Positions 34,309 through 45,211 of a stretch of 64,000 nt of DNA are shown here, piece by piece. Origin of the DNA: Silene conica (Eukaryota > Streptophyta > Magnoliopsida > Caryophyllales > Caryophyllaceae). The stretch spans positions 26,947,079 to 27,011,078 of the forward strand of contig CM055313.2 in NCBI GenBank assembly GCA_029255685.2, in the 5' to 3' direction. The translations under genes were made by a program, and so were the position numbers. Below the pieces are notes generated by a model. The model had not been told where the DNA came from. It saw only the letters and a list, made by a program, of their open reading frames with translations, and ran no database searches. How positions within the stretch are numbered: the first letter of the stretch is position 1; the number at the start of each line of letters is the position of its first letter.

Positions 34309-36065
34309 TGTAACATCCCGTATTTTCGTAAAATCTATTTTAAGCGTTTTAAATTATTTTAAGTAATAAAATAATATTTTAATAATTTATTGTGAAAGAT
34401 TTTAAATAATTAGTAAGATCCGTCTTAAGAACCTTAAGTCCTTAAGACGAATACAAACTTGGTAAAGTTAAGTTCCCAACTTAAAAACCCGTTCAAGTAT
34501 CCTAACCCGTTTCATTTTAAACGGAAAGGACGATTTCTTAAACCCTTTAAGATCCTTATGTCGACACATCTTCATCCTCAAAAACAATTACACTGTAAAC
34601 TCCGTTTTCTTAAAACCTCCATAAAAACTCTCCTTCTTCTCCAATTTTCACCATCATCCGTCTACCGATTTAAGGTAATAATAACATTTTCGGAATCCTC
34701 ATTTAATTTGCAAGCCATCTATCACTTTCGTTTTGCAATTCCTCTACTTCGAAATTTGGGGCTGTTTTGCCTAATTCCGTTTTTGCTCCGTTGACATCAT
34801 TTTTCTTGCTTGTAGGCGTGGGCTTGGACGACCCGGAAGTTGATAGCTTCGGGGTAGAGGAGGATCTTTAAGCCGGATTGCATTTAAGGTGACGATAATG
34901 AGAAACTCGGCCTTGTTGTGAATATTAGCAAGTTTTGATGTGTTTTTCTTTATGTTTCTGATTTTTGTTTAAGAATGATGGTTAATGGACTTAGAAACAT
35001 GCTTAGGATTGTTCTTATGTGAAGAATTCATGCCTTGTGATGTTGTTACATGTTCATAAGCTTATTTTCAGTTTTTCACAAAGTTAAGATGGATACATTG
35101 TATAATCGTTTGAGGATTGTTTTGTGGTTTGTTTGCTGTTAGATAAGTAGTATTGGATGATTGGTAATGTTGGGTAAACATCAATTGTAACAATTCATAA
35201 GAATTGGTGTCGATTTATCGTATTTTGAATAGGCTGGAATTTATGTTTTTCGCGTGCAGGCTCTCTGAGCCGGTCGATCGACCGGCCGCCGGTCGACCGA
35301 CCGGCCGCCGGTCGACCGACCGGCCGCCGGTCGACCGGCTGGGAGCGTCTTTGAAGAATTTTGCGAGTTTTGAAGGAATTGGCCTTGGACCGCCAGCCGG
35401 CCGACCGGTTGCTGGCCGACCGGCTGGTGGTCTCTTTGTGTTGTTTTGCGTGGTTGTTAGACCATAGGAATAGCGTGCCCAGCCGGCAGACCGGCCGCCT
35501 GCCAGCCGGCTGGGAGTACATTTTAGTATATCGCGAAATTGTGAAGGCTAGGGAAATTGGGTTCCCAGCCGGCCGACCGGCTGGGAGTCCCTTTGCATTG
35601 TGTTTGTTTTAAAAAGTTAAAGGCTGAAAGGACCACCAGCCGGCCGACCGGCTGCCTGCCGACCGGCTGGGGGCCCCTGTAGGATTTTTGATTCGTAATT
35701 CGTTGATAACTTTAAATCGGTTGATCGGTTTTGATTGAAACTCGTTCCTTGTATCTTTGATATGTATTTGAGGTCCCCGGAGGATGGGCGACACTATATT
35801 GGGTTCGGGAATGGAGTGAGGATAGAGACCCCCTCGGTCGGGTAATCGAAAGGGAAACCGGCTCTCCCTCATCTTAGTTCCCGGGGTAAATTAAGTGTTG
35901 TTTAGTGATTTAAAAAGTTAGAACTATAGGTTAGTTTTTATCTTTGGATGTTAATGGTTAAGTTGGATGTCGCGTGATGGGATATGTGTTATGTTCACCT
36001 CTGGACCCATTACATGTTTTGTATGTCGCGTGACGGGATATGTGTTAAGTTCACCTCTGGACCCA
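34309..36065 (+). repeat. Gypsy 5' LTR, left part
   Basis: The first 1757 bp of the 5' LTR, interrupted at 36065 by the CACTA. It keeps a segment of about 300 bp (about 34402-34704) that is missing from the 3' LTR. It contains the GC-rich palindrome cluster (35265-35690) and the first two copies of the stem-loop repeat (from 35975). Confidence 0.92.
35265..35690. repeat. GC-rich palindrome cluster, 5' LTR
   Basis: Repeated inverted motifs such as CAGCCGGCCGACCGGCTG (7-bp stem, 4-base loop) are embedded in otherwise AT-rich LTR. At 35272-35338 a block of CGGCCGCCGGTCGACCGAC units is tandemly expanded; the 3' LTR has only a single GGTCGACCGG at the equivalent place. Confidence 0.85.
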
Positions 36066-36084
36066 CACTAGTAGAATTATGCCC

Positions 36085-36845
36085 TACAGTGTCGGTTCTA
36101 AAAGACCATTATTGACGGTTTTGAAGCGACGTGATTGCTAGGGTCACATAAGGTTTGTGTCGGTTGTAAAACCGCCACCGTAGCTTACCCTACGGTGTCG
36201 GTTGTGCGTTAAAACCGTCACCATAGGGTACGCTATGGTGTCGGTTGTGCGCTCCAAACTGCCACCATAAGGGTCTAAACCGTCACCATAGGGTAAGTTA
36301 TGGTGTCGGTTTTGCGTCTACAATCGTCACAATAGGGTAAGCTATGGTGTCGGTTTTGCGTCTAAAACCGTCACCATAGTGTAAGCTATGGTGTCGGTTG
36401 TGAGTCCCAAACCGCCACCATAGGGGTATAAACCGCCGCAATAGGGTAAGGTATGATGTCAGTTTTACGTCTAAAACCGTCACCATAGGGTAAGGTATGG
36501 TGTCGGTTTTGCGTTTAAAACCGTCACTTTAGGGTAAATTATGGTGTCGGTTTTGCGTCTAAAACCGTCACCATAAGGCAAGTTATGGTGTCGGTTTTGC
36601 GTTTAAAACCGTCACCATAGGGTAAATTATGGTGTCGGTTTTGCGTCTAAAACTGTCACCATAAGGCAAGTTATGGTGTCGGTTTTGCTTCTAAAACCGT
36701 CACTATAGGGTAAGCTATGGTGTCGGTTTTGCGTCTAAAACTGTCACCATAAGGCAAGTTATGGTGTCGGTTTTGCTTCTAAAACCGTCACCATAGGGTA
36801 AGCTATGGTGTCGGTTCCAATATAAGAACCGTCGCCATATATATA
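36085..36845. repeat. CACTA left subterminal hairpin array
   Basis: About a dozen units of roughly 60 bp. Each contains ATGGTGTCGGTTTT, a loop of about six bases (GCGTCT), then AAAACCGTCACCAT, forming a 14-bp stem with one T:T mismatch. Spacers such as AGGGTAAG separate them. Such arrays are where the second CACTA protein (TnpA in maize Spm) binds. Confidence 0.85.
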
Positions 36846-37134
36846 TATATTTAAAAAAAAATAGCTAGCTAATTTCGACAGCACCTCCCCTAATTCGATG
36901 CTAGCCGAATATAAATATTGATGGAAGAATACCTGCAAAGAATTTTAATCAATTACCAACAAAATAATGCTTCATTCAATAGCTTCGGAATAACCATACA
37001 TCTCATATTCTCATCCAACAATACAATAACAGTATTATGTTTCCCAACGACGTATAATCCGAGAAAACAAGCAACAAGTATCCTCAACAATAACCTCAAC
37101 TAAGCACAAGTAAAAATCCAACAATTAATCTAAA

Positions 37135-40100
37135 CTACATGTTCTCGAAACATTTTGTAGCCCACACCTCTTTAACTTCATTCATATCTTCAACTGACAT
37201 GGTTGAATCTTCAATAATCTACATTTAAGAAAATCAATGATAAGATGCTTTTGTATAAAAAGAAAATAAGTAAACTATATATATTTTTACTTAAAAATAA
37301 GAAATACCTGCTCAAATTGTTCCTCACTGCCCTTTGAGTAATAAAATGTTATGTTATACATCCACTTCATGACATAATAACCACATTCGTAATCTCCGGG
37401 TTGTTGGGGGCACTAAATATATAAAAGGATACTGTTATTATATTTAAACTATATTGGATTATGATATTAGATAATTGAAAAAAAGTAGTTAATGTTCACT
37501 TACCTTCTTAATCACTTTGATCTGAAGTTGATTCTTTTTAGCAAAATTACGCCTTCCTCCATTAACACAATGTAAAATCCAAGTAGCTTTTAGCCTTCCT
37601 TTTATGCTGAGCTTCTTTGCCACCCTTTGATGTGAATCCAAAATGTACACAGTGTTCAGCCCCAAGCAAAAAACCATCAACATCCAATGATTTCTATACA
37701 TTTGAGTTCATACGTAGAGTTAACATATAATATAAAGAACAAGATTTCAAGCAGCATAAAGATGTGGTAGAGCATCAACAACATGTAATCATTTATACTT
37801 TTGATCTATACAAGATTTCAAGCATTTAAAATCTAAGGAAACATCTGAAAATACAGTAGATGGGAGTCTTGTTGATATTATTGTTGGGGAAGACTTAATT
37901 TCATTTACAGTGAAGCCAAACATAGAGACACAGGCAGACATTGCGTATGTTAAGCTATTAGGACTGCAGAAGATGTTGATTCAGTCGCCTGGTGATCCAG
38001 CTTTGTTAGATGCTGAATACCAGGCTCATGAGCAGTACAATAGACTAGAGAAGGCTCGTATGTAGTATCTTGGTCAGAAGGCTAAAGTACATTGGCTGCA
38101 AGAAGGGGACTGTAACAGTGCGTTTTTCCATGGCACTCTTAAGTCCAGAAAGGTGCATAACCAGTTGAATACGATTACTGATCAAGCTGGGGTGCAATAT
38201 GATGAGAGTGCAGATATTCAAACTGCTTTTCTAAAGTTTTATCAAGAACTTTTAGGCACTCGAAAGGATACTAAACCTATATCAAGGTCAGTAGTTCGCA
38301 AAGGTCCAATGTGCAGTGAGGAGCACAGTTGGACATGAGGTATGTGGAACACATACTGGTGATGCTATAAAGAAGGATCGATTACGTTATGGCTTTAATC
38401 GTATTTAATTTAAATAGAACAAGATAGCTCAGGAATTAAATTAAAGACTTTGATTGGAGTCTTGCTCCTATATACTACTGTCTCTTACTATAGCAAATGT
38501 GTATACCAAAGGTTCGAACATACACGATGCCCTCCTAATTTATCCGCGGAGCTTTGAATTTATGCACCTGCCAGCCCTTTTCTTTTCTTAATTCCAATAT
38601 TAAGAAGACTTAATAAAGGAGATTATACAGGGATTCTCCTTTTCTAATTTCTAAGCGCTAAATGGATCCAACCCACTTCCTATGGAATTAAGAATTTTCA
38701 AACGCAGGTTATGGGAGCATGTCAACAAGACAAAAAGAAGAGAGGACCTTATGCTCATGAAATGCAATGGAGTACTAGCCACGCTTGAATAAGGAGGCAT
38801 AAAAGTAAATTAAAGAAAGAATCTAAGGTCTAAGAAAACAGAAGCCCTAGTAAGTTCTTGATGATAGGATAACCATCAGTGATGTGCAGTCAGATTAAAC
38901 AGGAGCTTAAGATACACTACAGAGGAGTAGGAACTGGGAAGATGCAGCTGGCTATTTGGTTAGTTGTAGCCTAGAATGGAACATGTGAAAATGGGTACCT
39001 AAATTAAAGTAAGGGGTTTTCTTGTACAGGTATAGTAGAGTAGCTATCGGTGCAATATTAGACGCGGTTTTCATTACGAGTCACTGAAAATAGTCTGTTT
39101 ATGGAGTATTACTTTTTAATACTCCAACCTCTGATCTATGTCGTCATTTGGTAGCAGCTTTGAGGGACTGGCTGGGCAATAGAGAAATAATAAATAGAAA
39201 AGGTAAGCAAATGACGGAGACGAGACTGGGAGAGTTTCTATCTTGCTGCCTATTCTTGGATTGGATCAACATATGCAAATGAAACAAAAGTCTGAAAATA
39301 GGTTCCTTGTAAAGATTGAAACTTTATGCATCCTAACTTAAATCTTAAAAGAAGACATGCTAAAATGCCAAACTGGTAATGCAAACACAAAACCCTTGCC
39401 TAAGATAATCGTGAGCAGCAACCGTGCCAATGCGTACAGCAGCAGCAGCAGCAACCGTGCCAATGCGTGGTGTCCGGTCCGGTCTGAACAGACCAGAGAC
39501 ACAGGCAGAAAGTACAGCAGCAGTAAATAATTTAGTGATGTACAGGGGCAAGGGAAGTGCAGCAAGGGCAGTAACTAGCACGGAATTCAGAAACAGAGGA
39601 GTAGAAGAGCAGATGGTACAGCAATAGAATGCAGAAATGAAAAGGGACATCACGGGTGCACATAAACTGAAGTGCAGACACGGAAATAGAAGTGCAGACA
39701 CGGAATGAGGGTCTGGGCAGTAGACAAACGCAGATAATACAGCCTTAAACACCACACCCTGGCAATGGACTAGCCAAAGACTACACCGAGGACATTAGGC
39801 AGCAGTGACAATGGTAAGTACAGTGCGTGTGTAGCAGTAGTAGTTAGTGTGGTGTAGGAACAATAGGGTAGCAGTAGGAAGTAAAAGCAAGCAGACCTAA
39901 ACATATATAAGATTCAAAAAAAGGAAAAAAAAAGAAAACAGAACCTAGCGCAACAATCACAACTTACCCTTCATAAAATGCACCCATGATATACTTCTTT
40001 TCCTCTTGAATCTTCAGGACATGCATTATATAATCTTCACACTCTCGAGCTTTATGCATATAATCCAAGAGTCTTACGGGACACATGAATCCAACTACTT

Positions 40101-43100
40101 CCGTTGCTTTGATTTCAGCCGCACATTGATATAAGAAGCTAATATTTGAACATAATATGGGTTTAATAAGTAATAATTTGGGTTAAATTATATATAATGA
40201 GTAATATAAAATTTTACATACCTCCCCCAAATTTGAAGCACGTGAATATTTAACCATTGCGTTCTGAACATTTGCCTAATTTCAACAATGGTCAAGTGGA
40301 TTTCCAAGTCACCTTCTCTATAATTATAAACTGGCTCACTGATCACCATCTTAATTACTTCATCTTTAGGCAAGGAACATAACTTATTTTCTACGGCCCG
40401 ACAATAATGATCCAATTCATGAACCTCTATCAGATTTAGAGATCTCCCGTCGTGCTCCTCGCCATGACTTTTGTCTTTTCCTTTTGTATGTTCAACAGAC
40501 TTGACCTTTAAATAAAACACTTGTAATATATTAATAAAGTAATTGATGATCGAGTTGAACATAATCAGTATTAACACAAAAATGGATATAACTTACAAGC
40601 TTCTGAACTTTATTAGCGGACTCCGTCATGTCTTTGGCCTTGTCTTTTCTCTTCTTTTCATTACTAGATTTAACCTTAAAACAAATTGAATACAAATACA
40701 TTAGCAGTAGTCCAAATGATGGAGGAAAACAATCAGGGGACCACCAAAAACAAATTCCTGTGGGTCAGCAGGAATCCAATATGCAGGACAGCTTGAATGA
40801 GGCATCAACGACAAATAGAGTGGCTGGTAGTAGTGATGTAGCAGCAGACCCCCCTGATTTTACTAGCAAGTAGTGATCCATAATCCATGTTCTCGTAAAT
40901 CAGTTGATGAAGCTGGTAGTAGTGATGAAGCTGTCCTGTCAGTAACTCAATAAGCTAGAAAGTAAGCTCATTTTCATAGTGAAGGGATTATGGATCACAC
41001 CCCCTGTACTGTCAGTAATTCAAAGCTAGAAATGATTCAGAAAACCAGATTCCAATTCTTTAATATGTGGAGTAATGCTCCATCCTTCCTCACTATTGTT
41101 ACTGAAGCTTGGAACCAACCAGTTTATGGTACAAAAATGTTTTGCATCATAAAGAAACTTAAGCTCCTCAAAGGACCTCTAAAAGCTCTGAATAGAGAAC
41201 ACTATTCTGACATTGAAAACAAGACTGCACAGGCTACTCAGGAACTAGACAGCATACAACAGCAGCTCACTGGTGACAGTATGAATGTCAACTTGATTGA
41301 ACAGAAACTTGTGCTACTAGAGGAGGTGAGGCATCTGACTAAAGCTAGAGACAACTACCCAAAGCATGCTATCATCACCTGGCTGATTCTCCAAAATGGT
41401 TATAACAACATATTGCTATATATCACATATGGAGGCAAAGGAACAATGCTCGGGTAAATGATACCCTCATCAGACCACAGAAACTTGCTCAAGGAATAAA
41501 AACTGAGGTGCTACACAGACTAATGTTCAAGGCTGGCCCTAACATTAAGATAGACTAAGTGTGTTTTTGTTTTAAATGCTTGTAGCAGCTTGATTTTCTT
41601 GTAGTAGATCAGTTGCTGAAACAGTGTAATTGGTTTTTTTTCTGATGCTTATATATTTTCTCACATTTCATCAAAAAAAAAAAAAAATTGAATACAAATA
41701 GTAATTCAAACACAAAAAGAGAAGGCTAGTTAATATGTTAATACAGAAAACGATTAAAGAGTGTACACATTTACCTCGCTTTTCACTAAAATCAAAGATT
41801 TAGGCCACTGAGCAAAGCTTCCTTCTGCATCACCAACATTTGTGAATCCATTCCATGGTAATGGAAGTGGTGCGTCTGCTCGAATAACACGGTCAATGGA
41901 AACATGGGCATTTTCCATGGTTAATGGTTTGTTGTGTACCATTTTTCCTTCTACCCATGGTAAAACCATCCCTTCAGCAACAAGGATCAATTCCCCATTC
42001 ATATGCACAGCAAGTCGACACTGAACAACTTCCTATAATCGCATTATATAATGATAAAACGATAAATAAATAAACAAAATGAAGTTAGTTCAATATTTTG
42101 TAACAAGGTATATATACAATAATGATATTACCTTTAATTTCACAAAAGGGTCATTATGATGTGTTGAATGACAACTACTATGCTCTGGTCGATGCGACTC
42201 GGTGGAAGCTAACCGATCTTCGTCAGGAGATGGTGCTTTACCCATAAATTCTGCCCATTGCTTCTCCATCATGACCTTCATCTCGTCCATAGCTTCTCTT
42301 TTCACCTTCTCCATTAGCAACTTCACGTCATCCTCGGTATAAATCTTTCCATTTGAACCTCGACTTATCGGTTTTACGAAATATGTTTGGAGACCAACAT
42401 TTCTACCAACTCCTCTTGTTCTTCCATTATGTTCCGGTTTCCCTAATGCTTTTACCAACGCATCTTCGAATCTTGTAGGAACAAACTCTCCTTTTTGCTG
42501 CTTTTCCTTCCAAACCCACTGTTGTTATTGAGATAAAACACAAGAGCGATTAAACTAAGGAATGCATATTGAGATAAATGTTTCAGAAATTTAAAAGTCA
42601 CTTACGAATTTTTCGGTTACTTCTTGTATCCGTGGTGAAGGCGGACAGGTGGATGACGGGGTATGTGCTTTTAACCATAAATAACCGCGATCACTAAAGC
42701 GTTCATCAACCAAAGCAAGTGATTCTTGTGAAAGAGAAGGATCACAATCATGATTCTCCGATTTGTCTTGTGTAAGGGCTTCGGCAACTTCTTCTTTGTA
42801 CCACTTTTCCCTTTTACCGGCATACCCCACTCTTCCCAAATAATGAGGGTGCAAGTTCTTTTTTTGGGAGGCTTGAGCTTTTGCACTTATTTCCTACAAT
42901 GTCATTATGTAATTTCACATGGTTACGATTCATTAACAAGAAATTACGAGAAAGAAAGAATAAAGGACTTCTGAATGAATTGTTGTAAATCAGTACTCAC
43001 CATAAAAGACTTTTCCATGCGTTGCTTTTTAAATTCTTCCCAAATCTCTTTTGTTATGGCTTTGTACTTACCCACTGGACTATCGCCAATTATTTCTCCT

Positions 43101-43573
43101 TCCTTGGGTTTTATAGTCTTGGTAATATAAGTCCGTGTTAATCTCGACCTGAAATCCTTTAATGCTCCTGATAATATCTTGAGAACAATCTTTTGTTTAT
43201 CATCATCAAGCTTCCATGTATTCTTTAAAAGAAAATAAAAGATCGTGTGTTGGTAAATAATAAATCATTATTGTCAATAAATATCATCGTGTTGGTAAAA
43301 AATAAATCATATAATTTTTGTGGTTACCTGTGCATCTTTCCAAAGTGTTTCTTTTTCTCCCCATGGGACCTTTTTCCAACTTCGGTACGTGATCTTGATA
43401 TTTCGTGCTAAAACACCCATGTCGGTTGCAAACTTACTCTGGTACAAACCAGTTGGTTGTCCGAACTCGTCAAATTCAATATGTAATTTCTCAAAATCCT
43501 CACTTTTCAAGTTCTGCCCAGTTGTCACACCTCTCACTTTTTGTTTCTGACCAGAATCTTCAACCCCGGCCAT
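37135..43573 (-). CDS. CACTA second gene: Transposase_24-like protein with Ulp1 (C48) peptidase
   Basis: A multi-exon gene. Exons read from splice borders: 43328-43573 (start uncertain), 43001-43222, 42606-42893, 42132-42518, 41775-42032, 40597-40674, 40222-40507, 39968-40138, 37504-37693, 37308-37412 and 37135-37218, ending ..WATKCFENM. The front half (SWKKVPWGEKETLW, HPHYLGRVGYAGKREKW, and a charged helix IYTEDDVKLLMEKVKREAM) resembles plant Transposase_24/TNPD-type proteins. The C-terminal exons form a Ulp1 cysteine peptidase: HWMLMVF (His), VYILDS (Asp), CPQQPGDYECGYYVMKWM (Gln and Cys). All catalytic residues are present. The GNHW junction across the 2.3-kb eighth intron supports the splicing. 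LINE fragments lie in introns 5 and 8. Confidence 0.7.
37800..38340 (+). pseudogene. LINE fragment inside intron 8 of the CACTA gene
   Basis: Plus-strand frames encode a region typical of the endonuclease-RT linker of plant LINEs: YLGQKAKVHWLQEGDCNSAFFH, then HNQLNTITDQAGVQYDE and AFLKFYQELLGT. A stop at about 38063 interrupts it, and no RT motif follows. Its borders are not clear. Confidence 0.75.
38341..39960. other. Rest of intron 8, repeat-like, no gene
   Basis: No convincing coding. The part 39400-39900 is rich in GCAGCAGCAG-like words and produces overlapping open frames on both strands that carry no motif. The excess length of this intron over its neighbours suggests that most of 37800-39960 was inserted. 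Confidence 0.45.
40699..41684 (+). mobile_element. Internally deleted LINE with poly(A) and target duplication
   Basis: AAATTGAATACAAATA occurs at 40683-40698 and 41685-41700, directly flanking the insert, whose right end is a run of about 14 A. Plus-strand frames include an ORF1-like tail (PVGQQESNMQDSLNEAS) and an ORF2 linker piece (MWSNAPSFLTIVTEAW, then LKLLKGPLKALNREHYSDIE, QLDSIQQQL-like heptads). Endonuclease and RT cores are absent. The last 150 bp are 3' UTR. It lies in intron 5 of the CACTA second gene, on the opposite strand. Confidence 0.85.
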
Positions 43574-43639
43574 ATCTGCACACATATTAAACACCTGAAA
43601 CACGTAAGGCACACACAACACGGTGGAGTCGTTGATGCA

Positions 43640-45180
43640 AATGATGCAGGGAGTTTATGGGTCGGTGTAAATGATGCTGGAGTTTGTACCAGTCGATAGG
43701 TTGGTATGGTAATGCAGGGTGACTGGCAGTGGTGGGCTGTGGTTCAAGAATGCTGGAAAGCGTGGACAGAGGTAGTAGCAGGTCTGATATGTTGTCTAGA
43801 TGAGGACATAGTAGGCGTATCTCGTCCCTTGAGCCACTGCCTAAGCCAATTAAATTTTTATATCAGACACAACTAAATTTTCTATCACACCTGAAATAGA
43901 AGTGTCTAACAAATGGTATATGAACAAGATTTATTAAATGACTTAATAAGCAAGTCACACGTGCAATCTGCTTGTAGACCTGTTATATTTATTGTACGTG
44001 ATGAATAAGAAAAAAACTTAGAAATGCATTCACCTAATTATCAAGACTCTATGGTATAGAATGGTTGCTCAGATTATGTATCTAAATAGAAGCTTAGTGA
44101 TCATGGAAACAATCTGCTTGTAAATCGATGTTGTTTGTTAGTGGTGCATCAAAACAGTTTCAAAAATGCATTCAGCTAACTATCAATACTCTGTGTCATT
44201 AGAGTGGTTACTCAGTTAAAGGATCTATAGAGAAGCTGACAATGGTCGCGAATTGCGTCCCAAACTCAGTTGCGACAGAAATTTGGGATGACCAATCCGT
44301 CCCTAAATCTTCCTATTGGCATGGAAACTCTGTCCCTAAATGGCTCATTCTGTGCTAAAGCAACTCTGGAGGTATGCCTTTTTTTCCTCTTTGGGACGGA
44401 ATTTCAGTTGTAAAAACCGTTAATTCTGTCGAAAAGACATCAGAGTATCAGACCCATACAGCATCTGCCTCTTTTGGCTCCCCTACAGCACCCGAATTTA
44501 CATATATAATAAACCAGAAAACGAAACGAGTGCCAGCAAGTCCACAACACTAAAATAAAAATAAAACAAACACTTTACACAACAACAACATCACCAATGC
44601 CGTCTTCTTAATAACACAACAACATGAACAACACAGCAACATTCAAAACAACGTCAGGATCAACATAACCAACAACAGCCTGAACCAACCTGCAAAACAA
44701 GAAACCAATAGTATTTTGGGTCCTTATTTCCCCTCACTGACAGTCACTCATTTACCAGGAACTACAGACCTACTAGTCTGATTCTACTGCTGCACAAAAA
44801 TGCAGTTCAGAAAACGCTGTATACAGATGCTCCTGAGCACAGAATATCAGCTATTCCCAGATCTGCCAGTCACCTAAGCCAATACAGCCCTCTAAACAAA
44901 AACATGTAAATCTACATGACGTGCATTATTATATACACACTATGTTACTTTATTTTATTTTCAATTCAAAAACATGTAAATCTACATGACTTGATTACAT
45001 GAGATTTTGGTTAAGAACATGTCGATCAGAAAGGCAGATTATACACATAGGAACAGGATAACCACTCGCGACTTAGCATACCACTCCCATATAAAATTAG
45101 CAAAAAATAATCCAAAATGATGAAAATTACTGAAAATTAGAAGGTATTCTAAACAATCTAATAGTGAGAGTTTATGCTCT
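43640..45180. other. CACTA intergenic region between its two genes
   Basis: No gene recognised. Around 44250-44420 there are several TTGGGACGGAA / GTCCCTAAAT words in both orientations, as in subterminal or MITE repeats of another family. AAAACATGTAAATCTACATGAC is repeated at about 44899 and 44969. Promoter sequences of the second gene should lie near 43600-44000, but none is obvious. Confidence 0.45.
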
Positions 45181-45211
45181 CGCAGCCAAATAAAGTTATT
45201 CTTTGAGGTTG

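Noticed and set aside
35195-35872. Long open frames on both strands rich in A, G, P and R (also at 56561-57133)
   Set aside because: They come from the GC-rich palindromes, which lack stops in most frames; they lie in an LTR and have no motif.
39338-39755. Overlapping frames on both strands (75, 131 and 67 codons)
   Set aside because: GCAGCAGCAG-like low-complexity sequence within a CACTA intron; no motif.
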